Origin: Microbulbifer halophilus
GTDB taxonomy: Bacteria > Pseudomonadota > Gammaproteobacteria > Pseudomonadales > Cellvibrionaceae
Reading direction: 5' to 3'
DNA: 55,346 nt
Assembly (NCBI RefSeq): GCF_026183675.1
Contig: NZ_JAPIVK010000031.1
Coordinates: 1-55,346, forward strand
Shown here piece by piece: positions 35,936 to 43,465 of the stretch. Every line of letters begins with the position of its first letter. The stretch's first letter is position 1. Below the pieces are notes generated by a model that had not been told where the DNA came from, searched no databases, and was given only the letters and a program-made list of their open reading frames with translations. Both the position numbers and the translations under genes were made by a program.

Positions 35936-37023
35936 TGGCACAGTTCAGGTACGGCGTCCGCCTGGCGGCAATGGTGCTCGCAATCGCGGGCTGCGGGCCG
36001 GCGGGAAACGACGTGGAGTACCGCGGCAATGCCGAGCGCACCGGGCTGTTCGCAGGCGAAGGGCCGGCGGAAAAACCGGAGGAGCTGTGGCGCTTCCTCA
36101 CCCTCGGCGTACTGACCGAAACGCCGGTTATCGCCGGCGACACCCTGTTTGTCGGCACCACCGACGAATCCGTCTACGCCCTGGACCTGCACACCGGCAA
36201 GCGGCGGTGGCGCTTCAAGGCCTTCGACAATATCCGCGGCAGCGTCGCCGTGGATCGAGACCGGGTCTATGTCGCCAGTGAGGACGACCACTTCTACGCC
36301 CTGGACCGCGCCTCCGGCGAGCCGCTGTGGAGTAGCCGCTTCGACAAAACCCCGCAGGGCGCGGCGGCGGTAAAAAACGGCCGCGTGTATTTCGGCGGTT
36401 TCGACGAGCAGGTGCACGCCCTGGATGCGGCGACCGGTGAACCGGTTTGGGAGTTCGCGGCTGCGCGGACGGTGGGCGCCGCCGTCACACTTGTGAGCGG
36501 CACCCTCTTCGCCTCCTCCTTCGACGGCCACCTCTACGCACTGGACGCGGCAACCGGCAAAGAGCGCTGGCGGGCCCCCGCCGGCGGCAGGCAGTGGCTG
36601 ACCACCGCGCCGGTGGTGCACAAGGGCCAGGTCTTTGTGGGCGGCTGGGGTCAGAAGCTGTCGGCGGTCGACGCCGACAGCGGCGAGATCAACTGGTCTT
36701 TCGATGCCGGAGTACGGATCGACCACCCGCCCACCGTGGCTCACGGGCTGGTGTATATCAGTGGCCTGGGACCGCTGCGGGCGGTGGATGCACAGAGCGG
36801 TGAACTGCGCTGGTCATTCGGAGAGCGGGTCTTCCGCTCCATCGCCGCCACCGCCGAGCGGATCTATGCGGCCTGCGGCAAACAGGTCTGCACCCTGGAA
36901 CCGGTAAGCGGCGAACTGCTCTGGCGGTCCGAAACACTGAGCGATACGGTCACGAGCATTACCGTGTACGGCGACCGCCTGTACGTCGGCACCATCGACG
37001 GCTATATCTACGCACTGCAGTAG
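35932..37023 (+). CDS. PQQ-repeat beta-propeller lipoprotein (BamB-like)
   Basis: 363 residues with lipobox AIAGC (C21). Six to seven propeller blades are visible by their closing strands: VYALDLHTGKRRWRFKA, FYALDRASGEPLWSS, VHALDAATGEPVWEFA, LYALDAATGKERWRA, LSAVDADSGEINWSF, LRAVDAQSGELRWSF, and a final GYIYALQ. PQQ-type propellers without enzyme partners act as protein scaffolds, as BamB does in outer-membrane assembly. The true bamB is normally near der/hisS, so this is a paralogue. It overlaps the YwqK gene by 4 bp and ends the operon. Confidence 0.85.
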   Translation: MMAQFRYGVRLAAMVLAIAGCGPAGNDVEYRGNAERTGLFAGEGPAEKPEELWRFLTLGVLTETPVIAGDTLFVGTTDESVYALDLHTGKRRWRFKAFDNIRGSVAVDRDRVYVASEDDHFYALDRASGEPLWSSRFDKTPQGAAAVKNGRVYFGGFDEQVHALDAATGEPVWEFAAARTVGAAVTLVSGTLFASSFDGHLYALDAATGKERWRAPAGGRQWLTTAPVVHKGQVFVGGWGQKLSAVDADSGEINWSFDAGVRIDHPPTVAHGLVYISGLGPLRAVDAQSGELRWSFGERVFRSIAATAERIYAACGKQVCTLEPVSGELLWRSETLSDTVTSITVYGDRLYVGTIDGYIYALQ

Positions 37024-37044
37024 AACGCTCGCCCGCGCCGCGCT

Positions 37045-38790
37045 TCAGGCAGTCTCGGATACCGCAGAGGGCCGGTCCGCTGCCGAGCGGTTGTCGACAA
37101 AGGCGCGGTACTGCGACAGGTAGACCTTGCCGGACAGCTGCTGCAGAAAACCGGTGCTCTGCAGCCGGTCCATCACCGGCCCCTTGACCTCAGACAGGTG
37201 CAGCTGCATGCCCTGCTCCGCCAGGCGTTCGTTGACAGCCTCCAGCACCTCCAGCGCGCTCCAGTCGATTTCGTTGATGGCACTGCACATCAGGATCACG
37301 TGCCTGACCTGCTCACTGGCCGCCAGGTCGGCGTAGATACGATCCTCCAGGTAACCGGCGTTGGAGAACATCAGGCTTTCGTCCACGCGGATCGTCAGTA
37401 TCTGTGGATCGGTCAGGACCTCGTGGCGTTTCACATTGCGGAAGTGTTCGGTGCCCTCGACCAGTCCCACTTCGGCAATATGCGGCCGCGAGGTGCGATA
37501 CAGGAACAGGGCGATGGAGGCCAGTACGCCGCAGGAGACACCCGCCTCGACGCCGAACAGCAGCGTGACCGCAATGGTGATGGCCACGGCGAGGAAATCA
37601 CTCCTGGAGAAACGCCAAGTCTTGCGCAGTATAGAGAGGTCCACCAGCGACAGCACCGCCACCACGATGGTCGCCGCAAGGGTCGCCTTGGGCAGGTAGT
37701 AGAGGAACGGGGTCAGGAACAGCGAGGCCAGCGCGATACCGATGGCGGTGAAGACACTGGCCATCTGGGTTTCGGCGCCCGCATCGAAATTGACCACCGA
37801 GCGGGAAAAGCCGCCGGTCACCGGGAAGGCGCCGGACAGGCCGGAACCGATATTCGCCGCACCGAGGCCGACCAACTCCCGGTTCACATCGATTTTCTGG
37901 CGTCGCTTGGCCGCCAGCGTCTTGCCCACGGAAACGGATTCCACATAGCCGATGATGGAGATCATCATCGCCGGTACCAGCAGCGATTCCACCAACGGCC
38001 AGGACAGCGACGGCAGCTGCAGCGATGGCAGCCCCGGGGGGATCTCCCCCACCAGCGCCACCTGCTTGCCCTCGAAGTCGAACGCCACGGCGATGGCGAT
38101 GGTCGCGATCACCCCCACCACCGGCGCGGCCTTGGCCAGCAGGGCGGCCGCATGCCCGGGCACCGACAGGCGCTGCAGCAGTGAGTCGGCACCGCGGCGC
38201 GACCAGTACAAGAAACCGATCACCGCAGCACCGGTAGCGAGCGCATAGGGATTGGTATCGCCGACGCTGCCGGCGAGCGCCTCGATCAGCTGCGGAAGAT
38301 TGTGTCCGCCGGCATCGACACCGAACAGGTGCTTCAACTGGCTGAAGGCAATCAGTAGCCCGGACGCGGTAATAAAACCGGAGATCACCGGGTGCGACAG
38401 GAAGTTGGCGAGAAACCCGAGGCGCAGTATCCCGAGCAGGGTCAGGAAGAGGCCCGACAGCAGTGCCAGCAGCGCCGCCGCCAGCAGGTAGTCCGCGCTG
38501 CCGGTGCGCGCCACCTCCCCCAGTGCCGCCGCACTCATCAGCGATGCCACCGCCACCGGCCCCACGGACAGGGTACAGCTGGTGCCGAAGACCGCGTAGG
38601 CCAGCAGCGGCACGATACTCGCGTAGAGGCCGACCTCGGGCGGCAGGCCGGCGAGCAGCGCATAGGCGAGCGACTGCGGGATCAGCATGACGGTGACGAT
38701 GGCGGCGGCCAGCAGGTCGCGGCTTAATGTCTGCCGGTCGTAGTGACGCAACCACCCGGCGACGGGGAGATAGCGGGCCAGTGCGCGCAT
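37045..38790 (-). CDS. SulP-family anion transporter with STAS domain
   Basis: About 581 residues from ATG 38790 (GTG 38802 also possible). SulP core with about 12-14 helices (LLAAAIVTVMLIPQSLAYAL, GLYASIVPLLAYAVFGTS at the start), then a C-terminal STAS domain (about 430-560). Transports sulphate or another anion, probably with Na+, H+ or bicarbonate coupling. It lies convergent to the PQQ gene and directly downstream of the DUF442 gene (36 bp), so it belongs to the sulfur cluster. The STAS start GTEHFRNVKRHEVLTDPQIL resembles that of the second SulP at 41593. Confidence 0.93.
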   Translation of the reverse strand: MRALARYLPVAGWLRHYDRQTLSRDLLAAAIVTVMLIPQSLAYALLAGLPPEVGLYASIVPLLAYAVFGTSCTLSVGPVAVASLMSAAALGEVARTGSADYLLAAALLALLSGLFLTLLGILRLGFLANFLSHPVISGFITASGLLIAFSQLKHLFGVDAGGHNLPQLIEALAGSVGDTNPYALATGAAVIGFLYWSRRGADSLLQRLSVPGHAAALLAKAAPVVGVIATIAIAVAFDFEGKQVALVGEIPPGLPSLQLPSLSWPLVESLLVPAMMISIIGYVESVSVGKTLAAKRRQKIDVNRELVGLGAANIGSGLSGAFPVTGGFSRSVVNFDAGAETQMASVFTAIGIALASLFLTPFLYYLPKATLAATIVVAVLSLVDLSILRKTWRFSRSDFLAVAITIAVTLLFGVEAGVSCGVLASIALFLYRTSRPHIAEVGLVEGTEHFRNVKRHEVLTDPQILTIRVDESLMFSNAGYLEDRIYADLAASEQVRHVILMCSAINEIDWSALEVLEAVNERLAEQGMQLHLSEVKGPVMDRLQSTGFLQQLSGKVYLSQYRAFVDNRSAADRPSAVSETA

Positions 38791-38826
38791 GGGGACTTCC
38801 ACGATTCGACGTTCGGCGGCTGCCGG

Positions 38827-39243
38827 TTATTGCGATTTCATCGACACCAGCACACCGCTGATATCGAACCCGGCACCGCCGGCACTTTCGAGCAGCTTTT
38901 TCCCGTCCGCACCGGCGAGCAGCCGCGCACCGGCCCAGACATTGCAGGAGCGGTTGCCGGTACGGCAGAAGGCGTGAATCCTCCTGCCCCCGTCGAGCAA
39001 CTCGGCAAACTGCCGGCAGTGCGCTTCAGTCATGCGACCGCGGGCAAACGGGATGGCGACAAACTCCAGGCCGGCATCCGCAGCGGCTTTCTCCATTTCG
39101 GCATAACTCGGCTGGTCCTCGGTCTCGCCTTCGGGGCGGTTGCAGACAATCACCTGCACACCGGATGCGGCCAGTTCGGACATCGCTTCACAGCTGAACT
39201 GGTCCGACACACTGACCTGTTCGTCGAGTTGTTTGATATTCAT
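38827..39243 (-). CDS. DUF442 / TIGR01244 protein (beta-lactamase-hydrolase-like sulfur protein)
   Basis: 138 residues from ATG 39243 (a second ATG at 39246 adds one codon). A phosphatase/rhodanese-like P-loop is visible as FCRTGNRS (Cys93, Arg98). DUF442 domains are found fused to, or encoded next to, ETHE1-type MBL enzymes in the Blh/BigR sulfide-detoxification systems, and here the MBL gene ends 51 bp upstream. It probably handles a sulfur-transfer step (thiosulfate or persulfide). The Cys would be the sulfur acceptor; this is inference from the family. Confidence 0.88.
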   Translation of the reverse strand: MNIKQLDEQVSVSDQFSCEAMSELAASGVQVIVCNRPEGETEDQPSYAEMEKAAADAGLEFVAIPFARGRMTEAHCRQFAELLDGGRRIHAFCRTGNRSCNVWAGARLLAGADGKKLLESAGGAGFDISGVLVSMKSQ

Positions 39244-39294
39244 CATCAGTCTCTCCCGGGCACTGCGACTACTCCGCAGGTACCGATTCCACAT

Positions 39295-40173
39295 TCAGAG
39301 CTTGTTGATCGGCACCTTCAGGTAGACGGTGCCATTGTCCTCCGCCGGCGGCATCTGGCCCGCGCGGATGTTGACCTGGATTGACGGGATGATCAGCCGC
39401 GGCATCGGCAGTGTCGCATCGCGCTTGCTGCGCATGGCGACGAACTCGGCCTCGCTGACGCCCTCGTGCAGGTGGATATTGTTGCGCTTCTGGTCGCCCA
39501 CGGTGGTCTCGCAGCGGTGCTCGCGGCCACCGGAGGGCGGATAGTCGTGGCACATGAACATGCGCGTGCCATCCGGCATTTCCAGCAGTTTGCGCACCGA
39601 GCGGTACAGGGTGGCCGCATCGCCGCCGGGAAAATCGCAGCGGGCGCTGCCCACATCCGGCATAAACAGGGTGTCGCCGACAAACAGCGCATCGCCGATC
39701 AGCCAGGCCATATCCGCCGGCGTGTGGCCCGGGGCGTAGATCACCCGCGCGTCCAGTTCGCCCACCCTGAAGGTGTCGCCATCGTGGAACAGGTGATCGA
39801 ACTGGCTGCCATCCACCAGAAACTCTTTCTCCAGGTTGAACACCTCGCGGAAGATGGTCTGTACCTGCTGGATCTGGTCGCCGATGGCGACCCTGCCGCC
39901 GACCTGCTCGCGAATATAGGGCGCCGCGGACAGGTGGTCCGCGTGGGCATGGGTCTCGAGAATCCACTCGACGGTCAGCTTCTCCTGGCGCAGGAACTCG
40001 ATGATGGCCTTGGCCCCCCCGGTGCCGGTGTGGCCGGACGGGGCGTCGAAATCCAGCACCGGGTCCACCACCGCGGCGGTGCCGCCGGTGTGGTCGTAGA
40101 CCACATAGCTCCAGGTTTCGGTGTCCGGGTCGAGAAAAGGCTGCACCTGAGTGACGGGACTGCTTGCGGACAT
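39295..40173 (-). CDS. Metallo-beta-lactamase-fold persulfide dioxygenase-like protein (ETHE1/Blh type)
   Basis: 292 residues. The metal-binding motif THAHADH (H75, H77, D79, H80) and later GHTPADM, GDTLFMPDVGSARCDFPGG and CHDYPP follow ETHE1-type enzymes, which oxidise glutathione persulfide to sulfite. The insert after CHDYPP (GGREHRCETTVGDQKRNNIH) is usual for the bacterial Blh branch. GGAGG lies before ATG 40173; an ATG-like extension to 40269 crosses the control region. Divergent from the ArsR gene (98 bp gap), upstream of DUF442 and SulP. Confidence 0.92.
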   Translation of the reverse strand: MSASSPVTQVQPFLDPDTETWSYVVYDHTGGTAAVVDPVLDFDAPSGHTGTGGAKAIIEFLRQEKLTVEWILETHAHADHLSAAPYIREQVGGRVAIGDQIQQVQTIFREVFNLEKEFLVDGSQFDHLFHDGDTFRVGELDARVIYAPGHTPADMAWLIGDALFVGDTLFMPDVGSARCDFPGGDAATLYRSVRKLLEMPDGTRMFMCHDYPPSGGREHRCETTVGDQKRNNIHLHEGVSEAEFVAMRSKRDATLPMPRLIIPSIQVNIRAGQMPPAEDNGTVYLKVPINKL

Positions 40174-40223
40174 GATATCGCCTCCCACTTTCGATATGAC
40201 CAACACTATACTTGCCAATATTA

Positions 40224-40250
40224 TACAAATCAATATATTATATTTTTGTA
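40224..40250. promoter_or_regulatory. AT-rich inverted repeat, candidate repressor site
   Basis: TACAAA (40224-40229) and TTTGTA (40245-40250) are inverted repeats with a 15-base AT-only-but-one centre (TCAATATATTATATT). The site lies between the divergent MBL and ArsR genes, where both promoters must be. It is the natural operator for the ArsR/BigR-like repressor. Confidence 0.55.
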
Positions 40251-40271
40251 AATCAAGTAACTGTAACAACC

Positions 40272-40586
40272 ATGCCCGACACCACAGATATCAGCCTCGA
40301 CAGAATGCGCGCCTCCGCCGGCGAGGCGGCGGCCATACTGCGCTCCCTGGGCAACCCGGACCGGCTGATGCTGCTGTGCCAGCTGAGCCAGGAGGAGCTC
40401 TGCGTCGGCGACCTGGAAGAGCGGCTGGACATCCGCCAGCCAAGCCTGTCGCAGCAACTGGGCGTGCTGCGGCGCGAGGGACTGGCGACAACCCGCCGGG
40501 AAGGCAAACACGTCTACTACCGGGTTGCCGATCCGCGGGTGCTGGAACTGCTACAGACCCTCTATCAACTCTACTGTGCGGAGTAA
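40272..40586 (+). CDS. ArsR-family repressor, BigR/SqrR-like sulfide/persulfide sensor
   Basis: 104 residues from ATG 40272. Winged HTH: LRSLGNPDRLMLLCQLSQEE, then CVGDLEERLDIRQPSLSQQLG (recognition helix), LRREGLATTRREGKHVYYRV wing. It lacks the usual ArsR metal motif ELCVCDL (has ELCVGDL). Cys36 and Cys102 are 66 residues apart, the same spacing as the reactive pair in BigR (42/108) and SqrR (41/107), which form a di- or tetrasulfide on exposure to reactive sulfur. A third Cys is C44. It faces the MBL/DUF442 genes and precedes the YeeE genes by 5 bp. Expected to derepress the cluster on sulfide or persulfide. Confidence 0.9.
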   Translation: MPDTTDISLDRMRASAGEAAAILRSLGNPDRLMLLCQLSQEELCVGDLEERLDIRQPSLSQQLGVLRREGLATTRREGKHVYYRVADPRVLELLQTLYQLYCAE

Positions 40587-40591
40587 CTATC

Positions 40592-41026
40592 GTGACCATA
40601 GACTGGAACGCCTTTACCCCCCTGTCCGCCCTGGCCGGCGGCGCCCTGATCGGGCTGGCAGCGGCCCTGCTACTGCTGGCGAACGGGCGCATCGCCGGCA
40701 TCTCCGGCATCGTCGGCGGCCTGCTGGAGCGCACGCCGGGCGAAGCCGGCTGGCGGCTGGCCTTCGTCGCCGGGCTGCTGATCGGGCCGGCGCTGTGGGG
40801 CCTTTTTGCCGCCCTGCCGCCCATCCGGATCGATGCGGGCTACCCGCTGCTGGTCGCGGCCGGCCTGCTGGTGGGTATCGGCACCCGCTACGGCTCCGGC
40901 TGTACCAGCGGCCACGGCGTCTGCGGACTCTCCCGCCTGTCGCCGCGCTCACTCACCGCGACCCTGCTGTTCATGACCGCCGGTTTCGCCACCGTGTACA
41001 TCATCCGCCACCTGCTGGGAGCCTGA
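40592..41026 (+). CDS. YeeE/YedE-family sulfur transport protein, first half
   Basis: 144 residues, starting at GTG 40592 with GGAG nearby. About four to five hydrophobic helices; the hallmark GSGCTSGHGVCGLSRLS (C104, C111) belongs to YeeE/YedE channels that pass thiosulfate in E. coli YeeE. It corresponds to the N-terminal half of long YeeE proteins; the second half is the next gene. The gene follows arsR by 5 bp, in one operon. Confidence 0.92.
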   Translation: MTIDWNAFTPLSALAGGALIGLAAALLLLANGRIAGISGIVGGLLERTPGEAGWRLAFVAGLLIGPALWGLFAALPPIRIDAGYPLLVAAGLLVGIGTRYGSGCTSGHGVCGLSRLSPRSLTATLLFMTAGFATVYIIRHLLGA

Positions 41027-41030
41027 TACA

Positions 41031-41468
41031 ATGAAGAAACTACAGATCTCCGCCTTCGCCGCCGGCCTGGTGTTCGGCATCGGCCTACTGCTGTCCGGTA
41101 TGGCAAACCCGCAGAAGGTGCTCGCCTTCCTCGACCTGTTCGGCGCCTGGGACCCGTCGCTGGCGCTGGTGATGGCCGGCGCCATCGGCGTGGGCCTGCC
41201 GGTGTTCCTGTTGGCGAAGGGGCGTGTCCTGTCCCTGTTGGGTGAGAAGATGCAGCTGCCCACGCGGCGCGATATCGATCGGCCACTGGTGATCGGCAGC
41301 CTGCTGTTCGGCATCGGTTGGGGCCTCGCCGGTTTCTGCCCCGGCCCGGCCATCGTCGCCACCGGTGCCGGCGCCCTTAAGGCCATCGTCTTCACTGCTG
41401 CCATGTTGGCGGGCATGGGGCTGTTCCAGCTGGCCAGCCGCCCACAACGGCGTCAGAGAGCCAGCTGA
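41031..41468 (+). CDS. YeeE/YedE-family (DUF6691) protein, second half
   Basis: 145 residues, four to five helices. FGIGLLLSGMANPQKVLAFL and the sulfur-channel Cys in WGLAGFCPGPAIVA (C103) mark the second half of a split YeeE/YedE. Starts 4 bp after the first half. The pair likely forms one heteromeric channel for thiosulfate or another sulfur compound, similar to PmpA/PmpB. Confidence 0.92.
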   Translation: MKKLQISAFAAGLVFGIGLLLSGMANPQKVLAFLDLFGAWDPSLALVMAGAIGVGLPVFLLAKGRVLSLLGEKMQLPTRRDIDRPLVIGSLLFGIGWGLAGFCPGPAIVATGAGALKAIVFTAAMLAGMGLFQLASRPQRRQRAS

Positions 41469-41481
41469 GCCCTCCCCTTCC

Positions 41482-41507
41482 GGCCCCTGCCACTCCCGGC
41501 AGGGGCC
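41482..41507 (+). terminator. Hairpin after the YeeE pair
   Basis: GGCCCCTGCC and GGCAGGGGCC form a perfect 10-bp stem with the loop ACTCCC, 13 bp after the stop. There is no T-run after it, so strength is uncertain, but it probably separates the YeeE operon from the SulP gene. Confidence 0.6.
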
Positions 41508-41592
41508 ATCGCCCATCCGCCAACGCCAATTCCCGTCTATCTTTTCAGTCTGTCTCCGGATGCCACGGCAATGGATTGATCGCGGATAGAAT

Positions 41593-43329
41593 ATGCGCGC
41601 GCGCAGACTGATCCCCAACTGGCTGAAAAATTACCGTCGCCAATGGCTGGCGGGGGATGCGACCGCGGCGCTGGTGGCCACGATGATGCTGGTGCCCCAG
41701 GCGCTGGCCTACGCCGCGCTGGCCGGCCTGCCGCCGCATATCGGCCTCTACGCCAGCCTGTTGCCACTGATCGGTTACGCACTGTTCGGCTCCAGTTCGG
41801 TGCTGTCGGTGGGTCCGGTGGCCGTGCTGGCGCTGATGACTGCCTCCGCGCTCACCCCCCTGGCCGCGCCCGGCAGCGCCGAATATATCGCCGGTGCGGT
41901 CCTGCTGGCCGCTCTCAGTGGCCTGTTCCTGTTCGCAATGGGACTGATGCGCCTGGGGGCGCTGTCCAACCTTCTCAGCCACCCGGTGATCAGCGGATTT
42001 GTCTCCGGCGCCGCGACCCTGATCATCATCGGCCAGATCAGTCCCCTGCTGGGTGTCGATACCGAGGGTGACACCGCCCTGCAGTTGTTGACCGGCACGC
42101 TGACACAACTGGCCGAGACTGCGCCCTTTACGGCAATGGTGGGCATCGGCGCGGTGCTGGTGCTGGCGATGTCGAAACTGTGGCTCGGCATCACCCTGGT
42201 CAAACTGGGCATGCGCGCACACAACGCCCGCCTGCTGGCGCGGCTGGCGCCGATGCTGGTGGTACTGGTAGCCATCGCGCTGACCGCGATCCTGCACCTG
42301 GAAAAGGAAATGGCGGTGGTCGGCGAGATACCACCGGGCCTGCCCGCCCTCTCCATACCGGCGTTCGACTGGAGCCAGGTCCACCGGCTGCTGTTGCCGG
42401 CACTGATCATCGCCCTGCTGGGATTCGTCGAGAGCCTGTCCATCGCCCACGCCATCGCGCTGCGCCGCGGCGAGCGGCTGAACGCCGACGCGGAACTGCG
42501 CGGGTTGGGTGCGGCCAACCTGTTCAGTGCCCTGTCCGGCGGTTTCGCGGTGACCGGCAGCTTCGCCCGCACCGCCATCAACGACGAGGGCGGTGCCGCG
42601 TCGCCGATGAGCGGCATCATTGCCGCGGCGCTGGTGGCACTGGTGCTGATGCACCTGACGCCGCTGTTTACCGAGCTGCCGCTGACGATACTGGCGGCCA
42701 CCATCATCGTCGCCGCCGCCGGACTGATCGATGTGCGCGGCTTCCTGCACAACTGGCGCTACGACCGCACCGACGGCCTAGCGATGGCCGGCACTTTTCT
42801 CGGCGTGCTGCTGTTTGGCGTGGAGGCGGGTATCGGGCTGGGGATCGGGCTCTCTTTCGCCACCCTGATCTGGCGCAGCAGCCGGCCGCATATCGCCGTG
42901 GTGGGCCGCGTACCCGGCACCGAGCACTTCCGCAATGTGCTGCGACATACCGTCGACACCCAGCCGGAGATCCTGTTCCTGCGCATCGACGAAAGCCTGT
43001 TTTTCAGCAATATCAACGCGGTGGAAGAGCGGATACTGAGCGAACTGAAACGGCACCCGGATATCCGCGAGCTGGTGCTGATCCTGTCGTCGGTGAGCCG
43101 CATCGACGGCACCGCGCTGGAGTGCCTGCAGCAGATCAACCGCGACTTGCGCGGGTGGAACATCCGCCTGCACCTGTCCGAAGTGAAAGGGCCGGTGCTG
43201 GACCGGCTGGGGCGCTCGAAATTTCTGGAGGAATTGAGCGGGCGGGTATTCCTGTCCAATTATATTGCCGAGCTGGCACTGCGGCAGGGGGATGCAGCGG
43301 CGAGTAACGGGCAACGTAGGTTGGACTGA
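41593..43329 (+). CDS. SulP-family anion transporter with STAS domain (second copy)
   Basis: 578 residues, ATG 41593. SulP core with ATMMLVPQALAYAALAGLPP, GLYASLLPLIGYALFGSS and SHPVISGFVSGAA segments, then STAS (about 435-560; PGTEHFRNVLRHTVDTQPEI). It is homologous to the SulP at 37045-38790 but diverged, with different gene order, so not a recent duplication. The last codons (RRLD) and the stop come from a REP-like palindrome at 43319-43346. Probably imports or exports sulphate, sulphite or bicarbonate for the sulfur module. Confidence 0.92.
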   Translation: MRARRLIPNWLKNYRRQWLAGDATAALVATMMLVPQALAYAALAGLPPHIGLYASLLPLIGYALFGSSSVLSVGPVAVLALMTASALTPLAAPGSAEYIAGAVLLAALSGLFLFAMGLMRLGALSNLLSHPVISGFVSGAATLIIIGQISPLLGVDTEGDTALQLLTGTLTQLAETAPFTAMVGIGAVLVLAMSKLWLGITLVKLGMRAHNARLLARLAPMLVVLVAIALTAILHLEKEMAVVGEIPPGLPALSIPAFDWSQVHRLLLPALIIALLGFVESLSIAHAIALRRGERLNADAELRGLGAANLFSALSGGFAVTGSFARTAINDEGGAASPMSGIIAAALVALVLMHLTPLFTELPLTILAATIIVAAAGLIDVRGFLHNWRYDRTDGLAMAGTFLGVLLFGVEAGIGLGIGLSFATLIWRSSRPHIAVVGRVPGTEHFRNVLRHTVDTQPEILFLRIDESLFFSNINAVEERILSELKRHPDIRELVLILSSVSRIDGTALECLQQINRDLRGWNIRLHLSEVKGPVLDRLGRSKFLEELSGRVFLSNYIAELALRQGDAAASNGQRRLD

Positions 43330-43346
43330 GCTCCGCGAAATCCAAC
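43319..43346. repeat. REP-like palindrome overlapping the SulP stop codon
   Basis: GGTTGGACTGAGCTCCGCGA then AATCCAAC: stem GTTGGA/TCCAAC with imperfect inner pairs. Related to the palindrome at 6798-6833 (shared GTTGGACT...AGC..CG..A.TCCAAC). The TGA of the SulP gene (43327-43329) lies within it. Confidence 0.6.
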
Positions 43347-43465
43347 ATCCGGCCCCCCCGATCGCCCGCGGGGCAGGCTCCACGCCGCGGGCCGCGAAAC
43401 CCGGCGAGCTTGTCGCCACCCCCACACTACTGGCAGAATATCCAGTATTTGGGCGACCCGAATCC

